Assembly (NCBI GenBank): GCA_964626905.1
Contig: CAZVHA010000007.1
Location: 1 to 64,000 of the forward strand
From: REEB52 sp964626905
GTDB taxonomy: Bacteria; Chlamydiota; Chlamydiia; Chlamydiales; SM23-39
Direction: 5' to 3'
DNA: 64,000 bases
The notes beneath the pieces were generated by a model, which was not told where the DNA came from, ran no database searches, and saw only the letters and a list, made by a program, of their open reading frames with translations. This document shows positions 8,467-16,627 of this stretch, in pieces (position 1 is the stretch's first letter; each line of letters opens with the position of its first letter). The position numbers and the translations under genes were made by a program.

Positions 8467-9807
8467 ATGAGATGTTTGGTTGTCGGATTTGGAGTGAGCG
8501 GCAAGGCGGCCCATGCCCTTTTAACAAAAAAGGGTGCCGACGTCGTCGTCGTCGATAAAAAAGGGGGAGAAAATGTACTGCCCGATACGGCAGATCTCTC
8601 TTTGACTTCTTTTGATCAAGTGATTTTATCTCCCGGCATTCCCTCCACTCACCCGATTGTTCAAAGAGCAATTCAGCTTGGAATTGAGGTGATCGGAGAA
8701 ATTGAATTGGGGCTTAAAATTGCCAAAAACAAAATATTTGGAATCACCGGATCCAATGGGAAAACGACGACGGTCACACTCACCGCACATATTTTAAATA
8801 GCGCGAAAAAAAAGGTGCGCGCCGTTGGAAATGTCGGCGATAGTTTATGCGCCTATCTTCTTGAACGGGCTGCTCAAGCGCAATCCCGCTCCTTTAGGGG
8901 CGGGTTAGCTGAGCTATCTATTAAGGCGGATGGCAAAGCCACCGCCTCCTTACCCAAGGAAGAATCTCCTTCCTTAAAGGAAGGAGTGATTCAATCAGAT
9001 CCAGAAGAGCTCCTCATTTTGGAGCTCAGCTCATTTCAACTCGAAACGATGCAGACAAAAGCGCTCGACGTCGCACTGGTTTTAAACATCACGCCAAACC
9101 ATCTCGATCGGCACAGCTCTATGGAAGAATATGTCCTCGCAAAGGGACGCATCCAACAGTGTCTAAAAGAGGGGAAAAATCTATTTATTTCAAAACAGGT
9201 TCAAACCCAATTTGGCTCTTCTTTTCCAAACGGGAGTTTGTTTGAAAAAGAGCTTGCACTGATCGATGAGCTGAGCTATACCCAATTGGAGATGCCTTCG
9301 AAACAAAGTGTCCAGGCTGCCTATCTCTTGTGCAAGCGATGTGGTGTGACTGACGTCGAATTTTTACAAGGCCTTTCCACCTATAAAAAGGCGCCCCATC
9401 GGATTGAATGGGTGGCAAAAATCAATGCCGTGACGTATTATAATGACAGCAAATCGTCCAACATCCATTCGGTGATCCACGCGGTGGGGAGAATGGAGGG
9501 GAAAGTTGTGCTGATTGTCGGAGGAGTCCATAAAGGTTCTTCGTATCAAGAGTGGATTGAACCTTTTAGGACAAAAGTAAAGCAGATCATCGCCTATGGA
9601 AAAGCGGGGCCGATTATGGAATATGAGCTATCTCCCCATTTTCCTTTTGCAAGAGCCGATCGGTTTGCAGATGCAATCAGGCTTGCAAAACAGGTGGCGC
9701 AAAAGGGAGAAATTGTCCTTTTGTCGCCTGGCTGTTCGAGCTATGATCAGTTTGACAATTATGAGCAAAGAGGCGAAGAATTTAAGCGACTGGTGAGGGA
9801 GTCATGA
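8467..9807 (+). CDS. murD: UDP-MurNAc-Ala:D-Glu ligase MurD with inserted segment
   Basis: MurD adds D-glutamate to UDP-MurNAc-L-Ala. The 446-residue protein shows the N-terminal VGFGVSGKA, P-loop GITGSNGKTTT (about 93-103), LELSSFQLET, LNITPNHLDRH and NDSKSSN. Between GNVGDSLCAYLLE and the LELSSF strand there is an unusual stretch of about 40 residues (roughly 138-178), rich in Ser, Lys, Glu and Ala. It corresponds to a run of DNA hairpins (8885-8986), and most MurD proteins have only a short link here. The frame is preserved, so the gene probably still works. The stop overlaps the start of the LysM gene by 4 nt. Confidence 0.94.
   Translation: MRCLVVGFGVSGKAAHALLTKKGADVVVVDKKGGENVLPDTADLSLTSFDQVILSPGIPSTHPIVQRAIQLGIEVIGEIELGLKIAKNKIFGITGSNGKTTTVTLTAHILNSAKKKVRAVGNVGDSLCAYLLERAAQAQSRSFRGGLAELSIKADGKATASLPKEESPSLKEGVIQSDPEELLILELSSFQLETMQTKALDVALVLNITPNHLDRHSSMEEYVLAKGRIQQCLKEGKNLFISKQVQTQFGSSFPNGSLFEKELALIDELSYTQLEMPSKQSVQAAYLLCKRCGVTDVEFLQGLSTYKKAPHRIEWVAKINAVTYYNDSKSSNIHSVIHAVGRMEGKVVLIVGGVHKGSSYQEWIEPFRTKVKQIIAYGKAGPIMEYELSPHFPFARADRFADAIRLAKQVAQKGEIVLLSPGCSSYDQFDNYEQRGEEFKRLVRES
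8869..8995 (+). repeat. Palindromic insert within murD
   Basis: Four hairpins follow each other in the coding sequence: CCCGCTCC/GGGGCGGG (8885-8904), TAGC-TGA-GCTA (8906-8916), GGCGG.TGGC/GCCACCGCC (8925-8946, one bulge) and a perfect 21-nt palindrome with 10-bp arms (8966-8986). The insert is a multiple of three with no stop in frame. It resembles in kind the palindromic elements found inside Rickettsia genes; sequence relatedness is not claimed. Confidence 0.6.
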
Positions 9808-10493
9808 ATCGAAAAAATACTATTTTGATTGCAGTTATCGTCAATGCGGGTCTTTTGGCGCTCCTTTTTGCTTTCGCGCTGACGATGCAAGAAGAGCTTC
9901 CAAGAGAATCCCCAATTGCAAGTGTGGAGCCGCTCGAACTGGGGTTGCCGCAATTTGACAATTGCCCTAAAACAGAGGAGCTTTTAGTGCTCCCGATCGA
10001 AGAGGCGAAGGGGATCGAAGAGCCGACTCTCATCCACAAGCTCCCTCCGATTGCGATCGAAACTCCTTTGCAGCTAACGCCTCTCCCCGTGGAGATTGCC
10101 CAAACGCCTCCTCCTTCTCCTTCGGAACCGAAACTTACGCCCGCTGCAGCAGCTCTTCAAGAGGTCATCGTCAAAAAGGGAGATAGCTTAGAAAAAATTG
10201 CACGGGCTCACAAGACAACTGTCGATGCGATCATCAAGTTGAACCAGTTGCCGAGCACATTTTTAAAAATTGGGCAAAAGCTAAAAATCCCCGAGGAAAA
10301 AAAAGGAACGAAGGGAATCTCGCAGGCGGTTTCTCTTAAAAATCCCGAATACTACACGATCAAAGTGGGAGAAAATCCTTGGGCGATTGCGCAGCGCAAC
10401 AAGATGAGAGTGGAAGAGCTTTTGAAACTCAATGGACTCAACGAGGAAAAAGCGCGCAAATTAAAACCGGGCGATCGGCTTCGAATCAGGTGA
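9804..10493 (+). CDS. Membrane-anchored double-LysM protein (NlpD-like)
   Basis: The protein is 229 residues with an N-terminal membrane anchor (about residues 5-26), a Pro/Glu-rich linker, and two LysM domains (about 113-157 and 178-229; VKKGDSLEKIARAHKTT and IKVGENPWAIAQRNKM). LysM binds the glycan of peptidoglycan. No M23 peptidase domain is present, so it may position or activate an amidase at the division site rather than cut wall itself. Chlamydia carries a LysM gene annotated nlpD at this same spot between murD and ftsW. The start overlaps the murD stop (ATGA). Confidence 0.85.
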   Translation: MNRKNTILIAVIVNAGLLALLFAFALTMQEELPRESPIASVEPLELGLPQFDNCPKTEELLVLPIEEAKGIEEPTLIHKLPPIAIETPLQLTPLPVEIAQTPPPSPSEPKLTPAAAALQEVIVKKGDSLEKIARAHKTTVDAIIKLNQLPSTFLKIGQKLKIPEEKKGTKGISQAVSLKNPEYYTIKVGENPWAIAQRNKMRVEELLKLNGLNEEKARKLKPGDRLRIR

Positions 10494-10499
10494 CCTTTC

Positions 10500-11603
10500 A
10501 TGAAACGCACCGCAGCCATGCTCATTATCACGGTGGCGCTCCTCTTCTCGATGGGTCTTTTAATGATTTTCAACACGACGGCGGCCGAAGTGATCGACCG
10601 CTCGCTCCATGTCAGCACCCATGCGGCCCTTTTTAAGCAGATCATCTACGGGGTGATCGCTGTTCTCCTTGGCTTTTTTGTTTATCGGGCAGGCTATGAA
10701 AACCTGATCCGCTACAGCTTTCCTCTACTCATTGGGGCAAGTGTTCTTTTGATCTTGGTATTTATCCCTGGAATTGGGATGAAAATCAATGGGGCGCGCA
10801 GGTGGCTCGGCGTGGGGGGATTTCCGATCGGACAGCCCTCGGAGGCGATCAAAGTGCTCCTTCCTGCGGCATTTATCTATTGGGTTTCGAAACAAAAAGA
10901 AAAAATCTCATTTCGCTCATTTCTAAAGAGTCTTGCCCTTTTTGCAATTCCGACGGCGCTCATCCTCTTTGAGCCCGATAACGGGACGGCGTCGATCCTT
11001 TGCTCTTTACTCGTCATCCTTTTTTTTCTGGCGCGCATTCCCCTCTTATTTTGGGCGCTTCCCCTTTGTTGTCTCATCTTTTTGGGGGGAATGGCCGCCT
11101 TTCAAATGCCCCACGTGAGAGACCGGCTTGAAATTTATCTCCATCCTGAACTCGATCTCAAGGGGAAAGGGCATCAACCGCACCAGGCAAAAATTGCAGC
11201 TGGTTCTGGGCAACTCGTCGGCAGAGGCATTGGGGAGAGTTTGCAAAAGCTCAACTATTTGCCAGAGGCAAGGAGCGATTACATCGCTGCGATTTACGCC
11301 GAGGAGACCGGGTTTTTGGGCGTCGTAGTTTTGATTGTTTTATATATTTGGTTTGCCTCTTGCGGTTTTGTGATCGCCATGCAAACAGAAGGGAAAGAGC
11401 CATTTTTATTCGCCGCCATTTTGACTTTTTTGATTGCGATCCAAGCGTTTCTCAATTTGGGGGTCGTCTCGGGGCTTTTGCCGAGCAAGGGGATGACGCT
11501 CCCCTTTTTTTCGCAAGGGGGGAGCTCTCTCATTGTGAACACAGTGGCCCTTTTTCTTCTCCTCGACATCTCCAGGAAGGGAAAAAGATGCTTAACATAT
11601 TGA
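10500..11603 (+). CDS. ftsW: Division SEDS glycosyltransferase FtsW
   Basis: The 367-residue SEDS protein has multiple membrane helices, GIGMKINGARRWLGVGG, FQPSE-type residues (IGQPSEAIKV), and the C-terminal LPSKGMTLPFFSQGGSSLI signature. SEDS proteins polymerise glycan from lipid II together with a class B PBP. Chlamydiae lack FtsZ and build only a septal ring of peptidoglycan, so FtsW is expected to act there. The 3' end overlaps the murG start by 16 nt. Confidence 0.93.
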   Translation: MKRTAAMLIITVALLFSMGLLMIFNTTAAEVIDRSLHVSTHAALFKQIIYGVIAVLLGFFVYRAGYENLIRYSFPLLIGASVLLILVFIPGIGMKINGARRWLGVGGFPIGQPSEAIKVLLPAAFIYWVSKQKEKISFRSFLKSLALFAIPTALILFEPDNGTASILCSLLVILFFLARIPLLFWALPLCCLIFLGGMAAFQMPHVRDRLEIYLHPELDLKGKGHQPHQAKIAAGSGQLVGRGIGESLQKLNYLPEARSDYIAAIYAEETGFLGVVVLIVLYIWFASCGFVIAMQTEGKEPFLFAAILTFLIAIQAFLNLGVVSGLLPSKGMTLPFFSQGGSSLIVNTVALFLLLDISRKGKRCLTY

Positions 11604-12580
11604 TCGCAACCGGAGGAACGGGGGGCCATCTTTTCCCCGCGCAGCAGCTGGCAGCGCAGCTTAAGGGCGATTGCGATCTTCTCTTTGCGGGCCACAAACT
11701 CCAAAATTCCCCTTTTCTCGATCCAGAGTGGAAAATGGCCGAAATTGTCTCAGCCTCTTCCAAAAAAAAAGGGTGGACTCTTTTAAAGGGAATTTGGCAA
11801 AGCATCCGGTTGATCTACAAGTTTCGCCCCGATGTCGTGATCGGCTTTGGCAGCTTTCACTCTTTTCCCATTTTGGCAGCAGCGCTCATCCTCAGAAAAA
11901 AAATCCTCCTTTTTGAGCCGAACTGCTCTTTTGGAAAAGTGAATCGCTTTTTTGCCCCATTTGCAGAAAAAGTGGCCTTTCAATTTCCGACCTCCTACAA
12001 AGGGGCTGTTTATGTTCCTCTATTGCCTTGGAAAAAATGGGAGGTTCAAAAAGAGAAAAAAGAGGGAAAGCGCAAAACGATACTGGTGTTTGGGGGCTCA
12101 CAAGGCGCCTCGGCCATCAACGAGGCGTTTTTCGAGGCGGCAAAAAACCTTTCTTTTCCCTTTGAAGTGATCCATTTGACCGGAAAGGAGCAGCAGCAGC
12201 AGCCTCACATTCGCTATGAAGTGCCCGCTCTTGTAAAACCGTTTGAAAAAAACATGGCTGAGCTCTATGCGCGGGCCGATTTTGCGATTTGCCGGTGCGG
12301 CGCGTCGACGATCGCCGAGTTGATCCGCTCGAAAGTATGCGCCATCGTGATTCCCTATCCTTTTGCCCATGATCATCAGAAGGAAAATGGGAAATTTTTT
12401 GTAAAAATCGGCGGTGGGCGCCTGATCGAGCAAAAAGAGCTTACCCCTAAGCTGTTGCAACGGGAAATCGAGGAGCTTGTGCAAGAGCTTGACGAGAGGC
12501 GTCAGGCGTTGGAAAATTTCCAATTGCCCGAAGCAGAAGAGTTGCGAGATTTGGTTTTGAAAATTGGAGGCAAAAAGTGA
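11588..12580 (+). CDS. murG: MurG, lipid II-forming GlcNAc transferase
   Basis: MurG adds GlcNAc to lipid I at the inner face of the membrane. The N-terminus MLNILIATGGTGGHLFPA contains the first glycine-rich loop, and FGGSQGASAIN plus CRCGASTIAEL are the donor-binding motifs. The frame is open 80 codons further upstream inside ftsW, but ATG 11588 follows a GGAAGGG site and gives the family N-terminus; the protein is then 330 residues, slightly short. In the acceptor loop, CRCGAST replaces the more usual SRAGAST. Confidence 0.95.
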   Translation: MLNILIATGGTGGHLFPAQQLAAQLKGDCDLLFAGHKLQNSPFLDPEWKMAEIVSASSKKKGWTLLKGIWQSIRLIYKFRPDVVIGFGSFHSFPILAAALILRKKILLFEPNCSFGKVNRFFAPFAEKVAFQFPTSYKGAVYVPLLPWKKWEVQKEKKEGKRKTILVFGGSQGASAINEAFFEAAKNLSFPFEVIHLTGKEQQQQPHIRYEVPALVKPFEKNMAELYARADFAICRCGASTIAELIRSKVCAIVIPYPFAHDHQKENGKFFVKIGGGRLIEQKELTPKLLQREIEELVQELDERRQALENFQLPEAEELRDLVLKIGGKK

Positions 12581-14856
12581 GTACCCATTTTATTGGACTT
12601 GGTGGAATCGGAATGAGCGCTTTGGCGCGTCTCCTTTTGCAAAAAGGGGAGTCGGTCAAGGGGAGCGATGTGCGGGAAAGTCTCCTCTTGCAAGAACTGA
12701 AAAAAGAGGGGGCGCAAATCCAGATTGGGCACAGTGAAGAGTTCGCTCATGGGGCGGAGCGAGTCATTTACAGCTCGAGCATTCAAAAGGAAAATGTCGA
12801 ATGGCTTTGGGCGAAAAAAACCGGAGTGCCCGTGATGCACCGCTCGGAGCTTTTGTCGGAGCTGATGGAGGGAAAACAAAAACTTCTCGTCACAGGGACA
12901 CATGGCAAGACGACGACGACAGCGCTCCTTGCACAAGTATTTTTGACAGCTCGACTCGACCCCTCTTTTGCTGTGGGTGGGCTGATTCGGAGCCTTGCTA
13001 CAAATGCGCGGCTTGGAAAAGGGGATCATTTTATCATTGAAGCGGATGAGAGCGATGGCTCATTTTTAAAACCGGTTGCAGATGTTGCCATCGTTACAAA
13101 TCTCGAGGACGATCACCTCGATTATTGGGGCTCATCTCGGATGCTCCAATTGGGTTTTAAGCAGTTCATCGCGCAGGCAAAGCAGCTTTTTTGGTGCATC
13201 GATGACGCTCGCCTGAAAGAGCTCAATCCAAAAGGGTGTTCTTACGGTTTTTCGGAAGGAGCGATGCTCCACATCACCCATTTTAAACAGGTGAAAAACG
13301 GCATTATTTTTGATCTGAATGGCGAGAAGGAGATATTTCTCTCCCTTTTTGGAAGGCACAATGCGCTCAATGGCGCCGCTGTTTTTGGGCTTGCGCTCAG
13401 CTTGAACATTCCAGAAGAGCTCATTCGAAAAGCATTTGCCGAATTTTCGGGAACGGCGCGAAGGCTTGAGTGCAAGGGGGAAAAACACAAAGTGGTTCTC
13501 TATGACGACTACGCACACCACCCGACGGAAATCAGGGAGACTCTCGCGGCTCTTTCGGAGAGCATTTTTGAAAGGCGGCTCATCGCTGTATTCCAACCGC
13601 ACCGCTATAGTCGCGTGCAGAGTCTGTGGGAAGAATTTACACAATGTTTTGAAAGAGCAGATCTCGTGGCGATGACCGACATTTACAGTGCGGGAGAGGC
13701 TCCCATTCCGGGGATTACGAGCGCTTCTCTCTTTGCAAAATTGCGAGAAAAACTGGGGCCTAAGGTCCATTTTTTCCCCCGGACCCATCTTGAATCGGGA
13801 GTGGCGAGTCTTTTAAAACCGCTCGATGTGGTCATTACGCTTGGGGCAGGGGATGTGACCTATGCGGGGGAATCGATCCTCAATCTCTATGAAAAGAGGG
13901 CGCCCCATTGGAATGTGGCGGTTCTTTACGGTGGGGCGTCGCCAGAACACCTCGTTTCGGCAGCCTCTGCAAAAAATATTGTCAAAGCGCTCAAGGCCCC
14001 CGTTTACAACACAAAAGAGATTTGCATTGCGAAAGAGGGAAAGTGGACCCTCGAACAAATGGCGGAGCTGATGCAGTGCGACGTGTGTATCCCTGTTTTT
14101 CACGGGCCAAAAGGAGAAGATGGGATGGCGGCGGCTGTTTTAGAGGCGCTGCAAATTCCCTATGTCGGTTGCAATAGCGCATCGGGTGCGATTTGCATGC
14201 ATAAAGGGTGGACAAAAGAGATCGCGATGCAACACAATGTTCCCGTTGTCCCTTTCTTTCAGATGGATCGATCGGATTTTAAAGAGGAAAAACTCTTGGA
14301 TCAGATTGAAAAAAGCTTTTCCTATCCGGTGTGGATCAAGCCGGTCCATCTCGGATCGAGCATTGGAGTGAGTCGGGTGGTAGATGGAGAGGAGGCTATT
14401 TTGGCGGCCCAAAACGCGTTTGCACTGGACGATCAGATTCTCGTGGAAAAGGAGATTGTGGGAAGACAAATTGAATTTTCGCTCCTCGGCAACGAGATCA
14501 TTCAATGTGCCGCTCCTGGGGAAATTGTGAGCCTTGGAGAATTTGTCTCGTATGATAGGAAGTATGGGGAGCTAGCTTTTGAAATTCGGGCCCCTGCTGT
14601 GATGAGCGAAAATGAGAGGGAAATTGGCTATGAGCTTGCAAAACGGATCTTTCGGGCCTGCAATTGCACAGGGCTTGCCAGAGTCGATTTTTTCTTGGAC
14701 GGCGCTGGCTATTTTTGGTTGAACGAGATCAACCCATTTCCCGGTTTTACCGATACGAGCGCCTATCCGATCATGTGGCAGGCGACGGGGCTCGATCTTT
14801 CTGCTCTCGTCGATCAGATGGTGGCTTTAGGGCTTAAAAGGAGTTTAGCGCATTGA
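12577..14856 (+). CDS. murC/ddl: MurC/Ddl fusion: UDP-MurNAc:Ala ligase and D-Ala-D-Ala ligase
   Basis: A 759-residue bifunctional protein. Residues 1 to about 440 are MurC (N-terminal GLGGIGMSALA, P-loop GTHGKTTTTA at about 107, IEADESDGSF, YDDYAHHPTEI). From about 446, NVAVLYGGASPEHLVS begins a complete Ddl of the ATP-grasp type (VFHGPKGEDG, KPVHLGSSIGV, LNEINPFPGFT). MurC joins L-Ala to UDP-MurNAc; Ddl makes the D-Ala-D-Ala used by MurF. The fusion is a known hallmark of Chlamydiae. Start GTG 12577 overlaps the murG stop; the 3' end overlaps the ftsQ-like TTG start. Confidence 0.97.
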   Translation: MSTHFIGLGGIGMSALARLLLQKGESVKGSDVRESLLLQELKKEGAQIQIGHSEEFAHGAERVIYSSSIQKENVEWLWAKKTGVPVMHRSELLSELMEGKQKLLVTGTHGKTTTTALLAQVFLTARLDPSFAVGGLIRSLATNARLGKGDHFIIEADESDGSFLKPVADVAIVTNLEDDHLDYWGSSRMLQLGFKQFIAQAKQLFWCIDDARLKELNPKGCSYGFSEGAMLHITHFKQVKNGIIFDLNGEKEIFLSLFGRHNALNGAAVFGLALSLNIPEELIRKAFAEFSGTARRLECKGEKHKVVLYDDYAHHPTEIRETLAALSESIFERRLIAVFQPHRYSRVQSLWEEFTQCFERADLVAMTDIYSAGEAPIPGITSASLFAKLREKLGPKVHFFPRTHLESGVASLLKPLDVVITLGAGDVTYAGESILNLYEKRAPHWNVAVLYGGASPEHLVSAASAKNIVKALKAPVYNTKEICIAKEGKWTLEQMAELMQCDVCIPVFHGPKGEDGMAAAVLEALQIPYVGCNSASGAICMHKGWTKEIAMQHNVPVVPFFQMDRSDFKEEKLLDQIEKSFSYPVWIKPVHLGSSIGVSRVVDGEEAILAAQNAFALDDQILVEKEIVGRQIEFSLLGNEIIQCAAPGEIVSLGEFVSYDRKYGELAFEIRAPAVMSENEREIGYELAKRIFRACNCTGLARVDFFLDGAGYFWLNEINPFPGFTDTSAYPIMWQATGLDLSALVDQMVALGLKRSLAH

Positions 14857-15722
14857 GGGGGGAGTGGAGCACGAAACAATCGATTCTTTTTTTCTTAAGC
14901 TCAACGGCGATCACTTTGATGGTTGGAGTCACCCTCTTTTTCTTTTGGCAAAAGCAAAAAGCGAAACGGCTGCAAAGCGACGCCTATAAAATCAGCGCAA
15001 TCATCCAGACAGGACCAGAAAAAGAGGCGCTCAAAACGGCCTATTTGGCAGAGCTTTTGGGACTATCTGCAGATAGGCCCATGCCGTTATATGCTTTGAA
15101 TACAAAGCAGGCAGAAAAACTCCTGATGCGCTCCCCCCTGATTGCGAGCGCGAAGGTGAAGCGGCTCCCTCCATCAACACTGTACATCGATTACGAAGTG
15201 AGAAAGCCGATTGCAAAACTGGTAGGGTATCAAAATATGGCGATCGACAAAGAAGGTTATATTTTTCCGGTCCACCCATTTTTGACGCCGAAAAAACTGC
15301 CCGAAATTTATCTCGGGATCCCTTCGTTAAAGGGGGGGCGCATCGAGGGGCCGGCTTTAGATCTGGCCATCCATATTTTGCAGTTTCTTGAAAAAAGCGC
15401 GGGATTTGAGGATTTGCGCATTCAAAGAGTGGATGTCTCCAACGCCTTTACTCAAAGTCTTGGGACGAAAGAGGTGGTACTCGTGACAGAAGAAGAGCTC
15501 TCCATGCGCAAAAATGGAGTGGAAATCGTCTGCGTTTTCCCGAAAATTTTGCGGGTGGCTCCGAAAGATTACGAGAGGCAGATCCAACACTTTTTTTCGC
15601 TGAGAAAAGTGATGCTCGAAGACTACAAAAAGCAGCTCTTGATCTTAGATCGAGGAGGGAAATTTGCGCCGCGGATCATCGATTTGCGCATTCCCCAACT
15701 CGCCTTCGTCGAAAAGGGGTGA
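14853..15722 (+). CDS. FtsQ-like division protein
   Basis: The 289-residue protein has one N-terminal membrane helix (about 12-32) and then a periplasmic POTRA/FtsQ-like part with the weakly conserved SPLIASAKVKRLPPSTLYID and REPIA-like (RKPIAKL) pattern, followed by DKEGYIFPV. FtsQ links early and late division proteins. Sequence similarity is low, as usual, but its position directly after murC/ddl is that of the chlamydial FtsQ candidate. The start is TTG 14853, with AGGAG (14840-14844) upstream; the start overlaps the previous stop. Confidence 0.75.
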   Translation: MRGEWSTKQSILFFLSSTAITLMVGVTLFFFWQKQKAKRLQSDAYKISAIIQTGPEKEALKTAYLAELLGLSADRPMPLYALNTKQAEKLLMRSPLIASAKVKRLPPSTLYIDYEVRKPIAKLVGYQNMAIDKEGYIFPVHPFLTPKKLPEIYLGIPSLKGGRIEGPALDLAIHILQFLEKSAGFEDLRIQRVDVSNAFTQSLGTKEVVLVTEEELSMRKNGVEIVCVFPKILRVAPKDYERQIQHFFSLRKVMLEDYKKQLLILDRGGKFAPRIIDLRIPQLAFVEKG

Positions 15723-15767
15723 AAGGCAAGTCAATACTTTATTTACACTGAAGGGTTCTTCAAAGCA

Positions 15768-15796
15768 TTGCATTCAATGATCCTATTTTTTACAAT
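15768..15796 (+). promoter_or_regulatory. Promoter of khpA-rsbV-miaA
   Basis: TTGCAT (15768-15773) and TACAAT (15791-15796) lie 17 bp apart, followed by AAGGAG (15805-15810) and the ATG at 15820. This is the first spacer of about 100 bp after the division cluster and probably starts a new transcript. Confidence 0.65.
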
Positions 15797-15819
15797 GCCA
15801 GCTTGAAGGAGTCAACACG

Positions 15820-16050
15820 ATGGAAGAATTTGTCGCATATCTCGTTAAAAATATGGTGAATGCCCCAGATCAAGTCGATATCCGTTCCATGGAGGGGCAA
15901 AGTGGTTTATTGATTGAAATTCGGGTGGCCCCTGAGGATGTGGGCAAGGTCGTTGGCCGCAAGGGCAACGTGATCCGCTCGCTGCGAACCTTAGCTATGA
16001 CCATTGGGGCAAGGCTTGGGCGCAGAATCCATTTAGAAATCGTCCAATAG
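15820..16050 (+). CDS. khpA: KH-domain RNA-binding protein KhpA
   Basis: The small 76-residue protein is a single type II-like KH domain with the GxxG loop in GKVVGRKGNVI and the following helix SLRTLAMTIGARLGRRI. KhpA proteins bind RNA and in Gram-positive bacteria act with KhpB in controlling cell shape and small RNAs; the role in Chlamydiae is unknown. It is preceded by a good promoter and AAGGAG. The rsbV-like gene follows 9 bp downstream. Confidence 0.9.
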   Translation: MEEFVAYLVKNMVNAPDQVDIRSMEGQSGLLIEIRVAPEDVGKVVGRKGNVIRSLRTLAMTIGARLGRRIHLEIVQ

Positions 16051-16059
16051 AGGGGAACT

Positions 16060-16407
16060 ATGGGGGTTGGTTTAACAATTGGTCTGGAAGAGATCGAGCA
16101 CCGCGTTATATTGCGCCTCGACGGGAGGATCGATGCGGCATCGGCCCCTATACTGGAGAGAAAAATCACGGGGTTGATCGAGGAAGATCATTTTCATTTG
16201 CTCCTCGATTTTACGAGGGTCGATTATTTGAGCTCTGCGGGGATGAGGGTTCTTTTATCAATGAGCAAGAGGCTTTTGTCGAAGAAAGGGGAGCTCGTCC
16301 TTTTTTCATTGCCCGAAGAGGTAAGCGAGGTGATCAAGATGGCAGGTTTTGAAAAAATTTTTAAAATCTTTCTTTCTGAAAAAGAAGCGTTGCAGTTTCG
16401 CAAGTGA
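16060..16407 (+). CDS. STAS-domain anti-sigma factor antagonist (RsbV-like)
   Basis: The 115-residue single STAS domain shows LDGRIDAASAPILE and the phosphorylation loop DFTRVDYLSSAGMRVLL, with the conserved Ser-Ser-Ala-Gly. Such proteins bind and neutralise an RsbW-type kinase when unphosphorylated; chlamydiae have an Rsb partner-switch linked to sigma and metabolic control. Which of several paralogues this is cannot be decided here. A MITE begins 9 bp after its stop. Confidence 0.85.
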   Translation: MGVGLTIGLEEIEHRVILRLDGRIDAASAPILERKITGLIEEDHFHLLLDFTRVDYLSSAGMRVLLSMSKRLLSKKGELVLFSLPEEVSEVIKMAGFEKIFKIFLSEKEALQFRK

Positions 16408-16416
16408 AAGAGGCTC

Positions 16417-16627
16417 TATACTGCGACCGTTCAAAAAGAGTGAAAAATGCCAAGGAGGCGCCCTGTAATTTAAGCCAGGCGAAGCCGACGCCGAAGCAGC
16501 TCAACCTGGAAGGTTGGGCATCGGGGTCCCCGAAGACGCATCGTCTTTGGGGCGAGGTGCAGGCGGGTCTCAAATTCAGTGGCCGTCCGACGTCGGCAGA
16601 TTCACACTTTTTGAGCGGGAGCAGTAT
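16417..16627 (+). mobile_element. MITE copy C between rsbV and miaA
   Basis: The 211-bp element has imperfect 25-bp terminal inverted repeats (16417-16441 and 16603-16627; outermost bases TATACTGC / GCAGTAT). Inside, it shares with copies at 41255, 46022 and 54346 the ordered blocks GCCAAGGAGGCGCC, GGCGAAGCCGACG.CGAAGCAGCT and GTCCGACGTCGGCA. It has no gene of its own. Its right end contains the ATG used by miaA. Confidence 0.75.

Noticed and set aside
11348..11587. N-terminal extension of murG by 80 codons
   Set aside because: It lies wholly within ftsW in another frame and lacks similarity; the ATG at 11588 gives the family N-terminus after a good ribosome site.
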